Source of the DNA: Lachnospiraceae bacterium | GTDB taxonomy: Bacteria; Bacillota_A; Clostridia; Lachnospirales; Lachnospiraceae | Length of the DNA: 5,587 nt | Assembly: GCA_031262285.1 (NCBI GenBank) | Contig: JAISHZ010000094.1 | Coordinates: 1 to 5,587 of the forward strand | Direction: 5' to 3' | Made by a program: the position numbers and the translations under genes | The notes under the pieces: model-generated | The model's input: the letters and a program-made list of their open reading frames with translations, nothing else | What the model was told of the DNA's origin: nothing | Databases searched by the model: none | Shown: positions 1-5,407 of the stretch, one piece after another | Layout of the letters: each line of letters begins with the position of its first letter | How positions within the stretch are numbered: the stretch's first letter is position 1

Positions 1-2
1 GA

Positions 3-1175
3 CCTTACAAATGCCCTGTACGCCTTAATGGCGAAAAGTCGGACAAAGCTTATTACATCCGTAAAGCAGCAAGCACGATTAAAGCGAATTTAAATGAGGA
101 ACGTGAGCTGATCATCATGTCTCACCCGATACCCTTTGACGACAGACCAAACCATGAAGCAAGCATTACCGACCTTATGTATCCGCTACTTTCCTCATAT
201 TTGAAAGAAGTGCAAAGCACTCTGTATTCGCTTTCAAAGGATATGTCTGTGGAGCAAATTGCCGAGAGTATGCGGCTATCAATAGGAGCAAGCGAAAGTA
301 TCAAGCCACGCAATGTGGGGCTGATGTTCTTTAATGATACACCTGACAAATACTTTCCTTACGCTCGGATCGAGGTAGTAGATAAGCCGCATCCGACTGG
401 TAGGGGAATGACGGAAAAGACATTTTATGGTCCCCTCAACAGACAATTAATAGATGCATTGCAGTACATTAAGAATTATATTTTAACGCAAGGAGTTATC
501 AAATACCCGGACAGAGCCGAAGCAGATAGACCTTGGAATTATCCCTACGCCGCAATTGAGGAAGTACTTACCAATTCCGTCTATCACAAGAGTTATGAAA
601 TACATGAGCCTATCATCGTCACTTCTACACCTGAAAAGTTAGAGATAACGAGTATTCCTGGACCCGACCGCTCCATATCTGATGCTGACATGAAACGGTA
701 TCATATGGTGTCAAAAACACTGAGAAACAGACGCATCGGCGATTATCTGAAAGAGCTTCAATTGGCAGAAGGACGAAACACCGGAATCCCCTCAGCTGTA
801 GAGGCCATGATAGAAAACGGAAATGACCTTCCGATCTTTGAGACGGACGAGGATAGAACCTATCTCACCGTGATATTGCCTATACACAAATCATTCTTGC
901 AGACACCGGCACTTGTGTCCCAGCCAAATGAAATAGTAAAACTTCCGAAAACAAGAAGAAGCAGAAAAGATACAAAAAAACTTATTCTGCAACTTCTTTT
1001 GGATGGTGAGATTTCACGCACCGAGCTTGCTAATCGTTTAGGATACACTTCGCAAAATGGCACACTAAAAGCAATTATTGATGAGCTACTGGATACGGGA
1101 AAGTTAGAGTATACAGAACCGGACAACAAACGCAATATGTTTCAGAAGTTACGGTTATCTAACGATAAAGCATGA
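3..1175 (+). CDS. Schlafen/AlbA_2-type ATP-binding protein, C-terminal part (5' end outside window)
   Basis: The reading frame is open from the left edge (first full codon at 3), and the translation upstream of the ATG at 117 reads AYYIRKAASTIKANLNEERE, which runs smoothly into the rest. The ATG at 117 is therefore an internal Met, and the gene starts outside the window. In order: a segment typical of the link after an AlbA_2 domain (YYIRK...STIKA, then IPFDDR.N..ASI.DL); a GHKL-like ATPase region related to the RecG-C-like HATPase_c_4 family, with N-box EEVLTNSVYHKSY at about 558-596, a PGP turn near 657-665 and a GRNTGIPSAVEAM box near 771-809; then a basic linker (KTRRSRKDTKK) and a winged helix (about 963-1157). 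The AlbA_2 domain itself is not in view. Such proteins are often annotated as transcriptional regulators or ATP-binding proteins of mobile and accessory DNA. Their biochemical role is mostly unknown. Family call is confident, function is not. Confidence 0.88.
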   Translation, partial: PYKCPVRLNGEKSDKAYYIRKAASTIKANLNEERELIIMSHPIPFDDRPNHEASITDLMYPLLSSYLKEVQSTLYSLSKDMSVEQIAESMRLSIGASESIKPRNVGLMFFNDTPDKYFPYARIEVVDKPHPTGRGMTEKTFYGPLNRQLIDALQYIKNYILTQGVIKYPDRAEADRPWNYPYAAIEEVLTNSVYHKSYEIHEPIIVTSTPEKLEITSIPGPDRSISDADMKRYHMVSKTLRNRRIGDYLKELQLAEGRNTGIPSAVEAMIENGNDLPIFETDEDRTYLTVILPIHKSFLQTPALVSQPNEIVKLPKTRRSRKDTKKLILQLLLDGEISRTELANRLGYTSQNGTLKAIIDELLDTGKLEYTEPDNKRNMFQKLRLSNDKA

Positions 1176-1296
1176 GCAAATCAAAATAGAACCGACGCAT
1201 GACAGTTCACAGTGGTTCGGTTTGAATAACAAAGTTTATAACCACATTGACGGTGAAATATTATTACTTTATTGACACAATTGTTTCGCTATTTGG

Positions 1297-1336
1297 AAAT
1301 CGCTGAAGTGAAAAGTTTTTTCAACTTCAGCGATTT
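1297..1336. terminator. Long hairpin, possible bidirectional terminator
   Basis: AAATCGCTGAAGT (1297-1309) and ACTTCAGCGATTT (1324-1336) are perfect 13-nt inverted arms. With one bulged A at 1323 the stem extends inward by GAAAA/TTTTC (1310-1314 with 1318-1322), leaving a 3-nt loop. The stem is about 18 bp in total. The plus-strand side ends in a run of only four T, so it is not a classic strong terminator. It lies about 120 nt after the first gene and 40 nt after the stop of the small minus-strand ORF, so it could serve either side. It could equally be a dispersed palindromic repeat. Confidence 0.55.
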
Positions 1337-1375
1337 TCACATTAACCGAAAAATCATTTCATCCCTTGACAACCT

Positions 1376-1615
1376 TTATCCCTCCGTTAAAAACGATAAA
1401 TAGTCAGATGGAAAAGCCGCTACTGCTTCACTTGCAGAAATTTGTTCTTTGCTTATTTCTAATTCATAGAATTTCCATTTAGCGTCATAGCATGAACGAC
1501 GATATGTTAAAGCAGTAATAATTGAACCGCCAATCACTAATATCATCATTTCCATTGTTGTAGTACCATTTTCAAAATATATCTTATCATTCCTTCCATT
1601 TCTTTTCAAACCCAT
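1376..1615 (-). CDS. Doubtful small membrane protein, 59-79 aa
   Basis: I do not recognise this protein. The longest form has 79 residues. From an internal ATG at 1555 (reading MEMMILVIGG) it would have 59 residues, beginning with one short hydrophobic segment MMILVIGGSIITAL followed by YRR, which fits a single-pass small membrane protein with a polar C-terminal half (KFYELEISKEQISASEA). No Shine-Dalgarno sequence precedes either start. A TATAAT at 1614-1619 overlaps the upstream ATG and has a weak TTGTTT 18 nt before it (1638-1643). If that is the promoter, transcription starts inside the longer ORF and only the shorter form can be made. It is followed by the hairpin at 1297-1336. It stands alone between two plus-strand units. 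It may be real, a remnant, or chance. Confidence 0.3.
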   Translation of the reverse strand: MGLKRNGRNDKIYFENGTTTMEMMILVIGGSIITALTYRRSCYDAKWKFYELEISKEQISASEAVAAFPSDYLSFLTEG

Positions 1616-1797
1616 TATAGTCGCAGAAACTAAGCGTAAACAATGGACACGGAGATATATAGAATTTGCGTCATATGTGAATCAGCGCGAATAATTATTC
1701 ATTTAGACTCTAAACAAGAATAACAGAAAAAGCGTTAGTTTTATCCATTCTATTTAATGAATCAAGACTTTTTATATCATGTAGTGATGTGTAAAAA

Positions 1798-1809
1798 TCG
1801 CATATGCGA
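1798..1809. promoter_or_regulatory. 12-bp perfect palindrome upstream of the sigma operon promoter
   Basis: TCGCATATGCGA is self-complementary over 12 bp and ends about 8 nt before the predicted -35 region of the sigma operon. That position suits an activator or second regulator site. No matching regulator is visible in the window, and no second copy was seen. It may be chance. Confidence 0.35.
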
Positions 1810-1817
1810 GTTCGATG

Positions 1818-1843
1818 CGTAACCTTGATCAAAAATTGCCGTC
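1818..1843 (+). promoter_or_regulatory. ECF-type promoter of the sigma operon (probable autoregulation)
   Basis: GTAACCTT with AAC at 1821-1823 is followed after 16 nt by CGTC at 1840-1843. AAC in the -35 and CGTC in the -10 at this spacing are the recognised hallmarks of promoters used by many ECF sigma factors in Firmicutes. Transcription would start near 1850-1853, giving a leader of about 30 nt before the ATG at 1883. A possible overlapping housekeeping promoter is TTGATC (1825-1830), N16, TATAGT (1847-1852). Autoregulation is inferred from position. Confidence 0.65.
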
Positions 1844-1870
1844 TATTATAGTGAAGGGGAAATGAATCAC

Positions 1871-1876
1871 AGGAGG
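1871..1876 (+). promoter_or_regulatory. Ribosome binding site that sets the sigma factor start
   Basis: AGGAGG is a perfect Shine-Dalgarno six nt before the ATG at 1883. It lies inside the reading frame that opens at the ATG at 1862. The upstream ATG would begin only about 10 nt after the predicted transcription start and has a GAAGGGGA sequence too close to be useful. The start at 1883 is therefore preferred. Confidence 0.85.
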
Positions 1877-1882
1877 ATCCAT

Positions 1883-2446
1883 ATGGACGACCAAGAAATA
1901 ATAGACCGATTCTGGGCGCGCAATGAATCGGCGATCACTGCGGTTAATGACAAATATCATGCGTATTGTCGCTCTATTGCCATCCATATTCTTGGAAATG
2001 CGCAAGATGCGGAGGAAGTGGTGAATGATACGTATCATCGGGTTTGGAATGCCATACCGCCCACAAGACCGGAAAGCTTGCGTGCCTTTGTCGGTAAGAT
2101 CACGCGTAATCTTTCTATTGATAAGCTGAACAAAGTCAAAGCGAAGAAACGCGGCGAAGGTCAGGTCAATATCTTATTATCGGAATTGGAAGAAGTGATT
2201 CCGAGCGGCAGAGATTTTGAGGATGAAATGATAGAAACTGAAGAGATCACTGCCGCGATAAATGATTTTTTGGCACAGCAATCGGTTGCGAACAGGCGTA
2301 TTTTTGTGAGGCGTTACTGGCAAGCTAGCGGTATTGAAGAAATCGCACATGACTTTGAAATGTCTGTAGGACAAGTGAAATCCACTTTATTTCGTATGCG
2401 TAAGAAGCTGCGAAAACACTTGGAAAGTGAGGGTATTCCGATATGA
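1883..2446 (+). CDS. ECF-family RNA polymerase sigma factor
   Basis: The 187-residue product fits the size of an ECF (group IV) sigma-70 factor. Region 2 spans about residues 21-84, with the typical core-binding and -10 recognition pattern ILGNAQDAEEVVNDTYHRVW (37-56) and AFVGKITRNLSIDKL (68-82). A charged linker follows (85-120). Region 4 (about 122-180) contains the helix-turn-helix GIEEIAHDFEMSVGQVKSTL and a basic tail RMRKKLRKHL that would read the -35. There is no extra C-terminal domain. It directs RNA polymerase to a small regulon, usually for envelope stress. It is preceded by an ECF-like promoter and a strong RBS, and its stop overlaps the next gene's start as ATGA, a typical sigma/anti-sigma arrangement. 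The subgroup and target genes cannot be read from the window. Confidence 0.93.
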   Translation: MDDQEIIDRFWARNESAITAVNDKYHAYCRSIAIHILGNAQDAEEVVNDTYHRVWNAIPPTRPESLRAFVGKITRNLSIDKLNKVKAKKRGEGQVNILLSELEEVIPSGRDFEDEMIETEEITAAINDFLAQQSVANRRIFVRRYWQASGIEEIAHDFEMSVGQVKSTLFRMRKKLRKHLESEGIPI

Positions 2447-3864
2447 CCAGTGAACAATTATTTATAGCGATCGGGAATATAGCGGATCGTTTTATTGAGG
2501 AAGACGCAGGAGAGACGACGCTTCGGGATTCCGGAGGTATAGTAGCGCAAAAGAGTCCTCGCAAAATCAGATGGATGGGATCCTTGCGGTGGTTTAAGGT
2601 TGCCACCCCGCTTGCGGCTTGCTTGGTTATTGCGGTAGTGCTAATGCTACCGCAAATGACGGATTACTCCGAAGGTGGAAACACCATGGCGGGAGACATG
2701 ATGGAGGATGGACTGTTGGTAACATCAAGCGAATCTGCGCAAGCAACCGACTCGAATGCCGAATATGGCGAACGTGACGAACAGTCGTTTGCGACGATAC
2801 CGCTGATATTTAATACGGTAAGCTCAAAAATGGAAGTGGATAAGATATTAGCTCCCCTGCATTTTTGGCATCAGCTCGACGAGACGCAGCTTGCTGCGGT
2901 TTTCCCCGGCGTTTGTGAGGCTTACATGGTCTCTGCTCTTGCTAATTACGATGGCGAGGCGATGGAACTCGTTAACGTTGTCGCGCAAGTAAGCGCCCCC
3001 GCATTGATCGGGGAGGACACGAGAGTTTGGGTTCAGATTGCCGAGGGTGAGCCGAATTATATCTATGACTATTACAGCTTTGAGCCATCAAAGAAAGAGT
3101 CCGAAATTACAGTAATTAATGAGATCCCGGTGACGGCGGGTATCTGGAGTGGCATTTCGGGCGGCAAGGAGTATAACGTCTACATCGCTTCTTTCATGTT
3201 GGGCGACCTTGGTTATTTCGCCGAGCTAAGCGACTACGATTCAGACGCTACGGACGCGAGAGAGCTATTCACCGCCGTGATCAATCACATTATCGGCTCC
3301 GGATCGGCGGATATAAGCGGTCTCGATGATCCCGAAGCGGATGGTATTCCTATTCCAAAACTGCGCGATGATGGCGTTACGCTGTCCGAAGCCATGGCAG
3401 ATCCGGATTTCGGCAAATACATCCCTACAAGTGAACCATCCGGCTTTGATTACGAGAGCGGAAGGCGTTTCATAAACCAGAATACGGATGATTTGAGCAT
3501 CCACTGGACGAAGAATTATAATTATCTAACGTGGTGTGTTAGCGCGATGAACGAGTCCTTGCAAACAAATGTCACAAGCGTTTCGGAGCGTGAGAATTAC
3601 GATCTGTCCCTCTATCCCATTCCAACTTCGCAGTCCGTGCCGGATGAACGGAGGGAAATAGTGACCAACCCTATTTTTCAGTATGATGAGATGACACTCG
3701 ATACCGTCTACGCACGGGCACGGTATATTGATGACGACGCAGGCGATGAACCGGGTTATCGAATCAATTTCAACGTACTGATAGACGATGCGCTGATTCA
3801 GATCTCTGCAAAGGGTCTGGCACCGGAGGACATTTGGGCGATACTGCAAAGCATCGCCCAATAG
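2443..3864 (+). CDS. Membrane-anchored sigma partner (putative anti-sigma/sensor), two-part outer domain
   Basis: The 473-residue product has a cytoplasmic N-terminus of about 50 residues (MTSEQLFIAIGNIADRFIEE, a short acidic helix common in clostridial sigma-linked membrane proteins), a basic patch RKIRWMGSLRWFK, one transmembrane helix at about 53-72 (VATPLAACLVIAVVLML), an acidic low-complexity linker (73-112), and an outer domain to the C-terminus. The outer part appears to hold two similar units (about 120-285 and 303-473), each ending in beta strands and a helix (DARELFTAVINHII; LAPEDIWAILQSI). The second ending resembles DUF4367-type domains. No zinc-binding anti-sigma motif (HxxxCxxC) is present. 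The start overlaps the sigma stop (ATGA), with GAGGG about nine nt upstream, so the two proteins are probably made together. Likely role: hold the sigma factor at the membrane and release it on an extracellular signal. That is inferred from context. Confidence 0.75.
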   Translation: MTSEQLFIAIGNIADRFIEEDAGETTLRDSGGIVAQKSPRKIRWMGSLRWFKVATPLAACLVIAVVLMLPQMTDYSEGGNTMAGDMMEDGLLVTSSESAQATDSNAEYGERDEQSFATIPLIFNTVSSKMEVDKILAPLHFWHQLDETQLAAVFPGVCEAYMVSALANYDGEAMELVNVVAQVSAPALIGEDTRVWVQIAEGEPNYIYDYYSFEPSKKESEITVINEIPVTAGIWSGISGGKEYNVYIASFMLGDLGYFAELSDYDSDATDARELFTAVINHIIGSGSADISGLDDPEADGIPIPKLRDDGVTLSEAMADPDFGKYIPTSEPSGFDYESGRRFINQNTDDLSIHWTKNYNYLTWCVSAMNESLQTNVTSVSERENYDLSLYPIPTSQSVPDERREIVTNPIFQYDEMTLDTVYARARYIDDDAGDEPGYRINFNVLIDDALIQISAKGLAPEDIWAILQSIAQ

Positions 3865-3868
3865 GAGG
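3863..3868 (+). promoter_or_regulatory. Orphan Shine-Dalgarno at the end of the sigma operon
   Basis: AGGAGG overlaps the TAG stop of the membrane protein gene (3862-3864). No ATG, GTG or TTG follows at a usable distance. The next ATG (3905) opens a frame of only eight codons and is too far away. It could be a relic of a lost third gene, or chance. Confidence 0.4.
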
Positions 3869-3902
3869 ATCGAATAGATAGGGAATCAAGCATTCTTCAT
3901 CA

Positions 3903-4775
3903 TCATGAAAAGCCATATGAAATCTCAGTAATCGTCCCGTCAAAATAAACAAAGTCTTCTGTTGGATAATTCCAAACAGCTTTAAATTTTGTAGGTTGTT
4001 TTATACCGCTGTCGGCAAACCGGTAGTCGCTGCAAATAGCAGACCATGGCACATATTCGACCGCCCCGTCTGTGCCGACAACACCCCGATCATTCGTCTG
4101 AAAGGAAATCATTTCATATTCATCGTTAAATGTAAAAATTCCGGTTACAGAAATTCCGTCATAGAAAATAGTAGCTTGCGTTTCATATTCGCTAATCTCT
4201 GTCAATACGATATAATCTTGCAACAAAATACTGGGAGCAAACATCGCTTCAGCTAAAAAAGTAGCCAAGCAAGCCTTATCCATATCCGCACCTGTTTGGT
4301 TGAATATGGTAATCGCTTTGGCTATAATACCTTTCATCCCACCTTTCCCATTTTGATAATAGTCATACCCTTCAAAAGGTACTCCAAACATACTGCTGTC
4401 GATGAGTGCCATTCTAGCTGGTCTATTCACAAAATCATATTGCTGATAGTCAATGGTCAATGCAGGACCGTTTCTTCCTTGCATAAAAGCGACATCATCA
4501 TACTCCATTTTCAGATAAGACATTTGAGGAGTTCCGATATAACCGCAATTCTCTATATATTTCTGCACTGCTATCGGCAAATTTGAAAAATCGCTAAGAG
4601 TAAAATTCTCACCGCTTTTCTCTAATCGGTTGATTGATCGAAGTGTATCAATATCATTTTCAAACTCTTTTTTGACAGGCGAATACGGAATCGTTAACCA
4701 AATGATAACTGCTGTAAGTACAATCATGAAAATACCAATACCTATGAACATCTTCTTTTTCCTCGATTTTCTCAT
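3903..4775 (-). CDS. Membrane-anchored DUF6544-like protein of unknown function
   Basis: The 290-residue product starts with a very basic tip (MRKSRKKK) and one membrane helix (about 9-28), so most of it should lie outside the membrane. The body matches what I know of the DUF6544 family: LPIAVQKYIENCGYIGTP (66-83), a GPALTIDYQQYDFV stretch (103-116), YDYYQNGKGGMKG (137-149), ATFLAEAMFAPSILL (171-185), YDGISVTGIFTFND (205-218), VPW (242-244) and a closing PTKFKAVWNYPTEDF (261-275). Members have no established biochemical role. GAGGAG lies 11 nt before the start (4787-4792), inside the MarR gene, and the start overlaps the MarR stop as ATGA, so the gene is co-transcribed and probably co-regulated with it. 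The end faces the sigma operon across 38 nt. The family call comes from memory of motifs, without a search. Confidence 0.72.
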   Translation of the reverse strand: MRKSRKKKMFIGIGIFMIVLTAVIIWLTIPYSPVKKEFENDIDTLRSINRLEKSGENFTLSDFSNLPIAVQKYIENCGYIGTPQMSYLKMEYDDVAFMQGRNGPALTIDYQQYDFVNRPARMALIDSSMFGVPFEGYDYYQNGKGGMKGIIAKAITIFNQTGADMDKACLATFLAEAMFAPSILLQDYIVLTEISEYETQATIFYDGISVTGIFTFNDEYEMISFQTNDRGVVGTDGAVEYVPWSAICSDYRFADSGIKQPTKFKAVWNYPTEDFVYFDGTITEISYGFS

Positions 4776-5257
4776 TTGTGACCAATCTCCTCTGCATATT
4801 TTTCCACACGATCTACCCCTGCAAAGAACTTTGCATAGAGCTTAAAAAGTTGTTGAATTTCTTTTTCATTAAAATCCGCAAACAAAAGTTTTAGTACCTG
4901 CATTTGTTGTAGTCCGATTTCTTTCGCATACTCTGTTACCTTTTCAGTAAGCTCGATACAAATAGAATGATTACTGCCGGAGAGTATTCTGACAAATTCT
5001 TTTTTTTCAAGAGATAACGCCAATTTCTTCACATTTTGCCTTGAGCACCCCATCAAATTCCCGATGTTCGTTAGGTTTCTTGGCTCCGGACAACTTTCTG
5101 TCATCGCAATGAGCAACCATTGCTTCATAGATATTTGTGCCAGAATCTTGTCTCCTGCCGTCTGCATTCGATTTTGCAAAACGAATATACTTGAAAAAAT
5201 AGCTTTCATTCTTGTCGTTGTGTCAAAATCAAATTTTTCGAAAAGATCACGAAACAT
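4772..5257 (-). CDS. MarR-family transcriptional regulator
   Basis: The 161-residue product has the size and order of a MarR protein: an N-terminal dimerisation helix (about 10-38), a winged helix-turn-helix (about 41-108) with SMKQWLLIAMTES as the entry helix, NLTNIGNLMGCSRQNVKKLA as the helix-turn-helix and LSLEKKEFVRILSGSNHSI as the recognition helix end and wing, then C-terminal helices (109-160) that complete the dimer. The wing lacks the usual DxRD motif and is short (SGSNHS). Three cysteines (56, 71, 100) are present, one at the start of the recognition helix; a redox role is possible but unsupported. GGGAG at 5264-5268 lies six nt before the ATG. The promoter region carries palindromes suited to self-repression. 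The target is likely its own operon, including the DUF6544 gene. Ligand unknown. Confidence 0.85.
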   Translation of the reverse strand: MFRDLFEKFDFDTTTRMKAIFSSIFVLQNRMQTAGDKILAQISMKQWLLIAMTESCPEPRNLTNIGNLMGCSRQNVKKLALSLEKKEFVRILSGSNHSICIELTEKVTEYAKEIGLQQMQVLKLLFADFNEKEIQQLFKLYAKFFAGVDRVEKYAEEIGHK

Positions 5258-5272
5258 TTTTTACTCCCGTCT

Positions 5273-5289
5273 GCGCGCCAACGGCGCGC
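5273..5289 (-). promoter_or_regulatory. GC-rich hairpin in the MarR leader
   Basis: GCGCGCC and GGCGCGC are perfect 7-bp arms with a 3-nt loop, just upstream of the RBS (5264-5268) of the MarR gene. In the transcript this would be a very stable stem four nt before the RBS. No T-run follows, so it is not a terminator. It could protect the leader or affect ribosome access. Confidence 0.6.
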
Positions 5290-5302
5290 GTCCCTATCAA
5301 GG

Positions 5303-5330
5303 AGTTTGAAAGTTCACTTACTTTCAAACT
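5303..5330. promoter_or_regulatory. 11-bp inverted repeat in the MarR leader (operator or hairpin)
   Basis: AGTTTGAAAGT (5303-5313) and ACTTTCAAACT (5320-5330) are perfect inverted arms around a 6-nt centre. The 28-bp site lies between the predicted transcription start and the MarR start. Symmetry and length suit binding of a dimeric winged-helix regulator, and the arms could also form a hairpin in the transcript. Confidence 0.6.
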
Positions 5331-5345
5331 TTACCCTGCTCGAAT

Positions 5346-5359
5346 GGTAACTAGTTACC
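5346..5359. promoter_or_regulatory. 14-bp palindromic operator at the MarR transcription start
   Basis: GGTAACTAGTTACC is perfectly self-complementary and starts at the predicted +1 of the minus-strand promoter (about 5359). A dimer bound here would block RNA polymerase, the usual MarR mode of self-repression. That the neighbouring MarR protein binds it is inferred. Confidence 0.7.
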
Positions 5360-5365
5360 TTTCGT

Positions 5366-5394
5366 AGTATAGCAACTTATTTCTTCGTTGTCAA
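5366..5394 (-). promoter_or_regulatory. Housekeeping promoter of the MarR-DUF6544 operon
   Basis: On the minus strand TTGACA (5389-5394) is followed after exactly 17 nt by TATACT (5366-5371): a full consensus -35 and a 5/6 -10. The start site would be near 5359, giving a leader of about 100 nt. Such a strong promoter only makes sense if it is repressed, consistent with the palindromes around it. Confidence 0.88.
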
Positions 5395-5407
5395 TAGGTT
5401 AGTTGCT
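5371..5407. repeat. Inverted repeat bracketing the -35 element
   Basis: AGCAACT (5371-5377) and AGTTGCT (5401-5407) are perfect 7-bp arms 23 nt apart, flanking the -35 of the MarR promoter. Their cores GCAACT/AGTTGC differ by one base from GTAACT/AGTTAC, the half sites of the palindrome at 5346-5359, so they may be secondary binding sites. Confidence 0.4.

Larger units (their letters stand above)
1176..1882. other. AT-rich intergenic region, 707 nt, largely non-coding
   Basis: Between the ATP-binding protein and the sigma factor no convincing gene is visible. The region holds a long hairpin (1297-1336), a doubtful small minus-strand ORF (1376-1615), a 12-bp AT palindrome GAATAATTATTC (1689-1700), a 12-bp palindrome TCGCATATGCGA (1798-1809), and the sigma operon promoter and RBS. 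A weaker inverted repeat AACCGA (1190-1195) / TCGGTT (1217-1222) lies just after the first gene but has a 21-nt loop and no T-run. Confidence 0.6.

Noticed and set aside
1189..1223. Terminator after the ATP-binding protein
   Set aside because: The stem is only 6 bp plus a wobble pair, the loop is 21 nt and no T-run follows.
1247..1277. TTGACG (1247) and TTGACA (1272) as promoters in the spacer
   Set aside because: No acceptable -10 element lies 16-18 nt downstream of either, and no plus-strand gene follows nearby.
1689..1700. Palindrome GAATAATTATTC as an operator
   Set aside because: AT-only palindromes of this kind are frequent in AT-rich spacers, and it is not close to a recognised promoter element.
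1643..1723. Short plus-strand ORF MDTEIYRICVICES... of 26 codons
   Set aside because: No RBS, no recognisable motif and a length expected by chance.
1862..1882. ATG at 1862 as the sigma factor start
   Set aside because: The perfect AGGAGG at 1871-1876 lies downstream of it and is ideally spaced for the ATG at 1883. The upstream ATG is very close to the predicted transcription start.
3265..3861. Minus-strand open frames inside the sensor gene
   Set aside because: They lie entirely opposite a well-supported gene, have no RBS and read as typical shadow translations.
3996..5309. Plus-strand open frames opposite the DUF6544 and MarR genes
   Set aside because: They are antisense shadows without RBS or family motifs. 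The minus-strand genes have coupled starts and recognised motifs.
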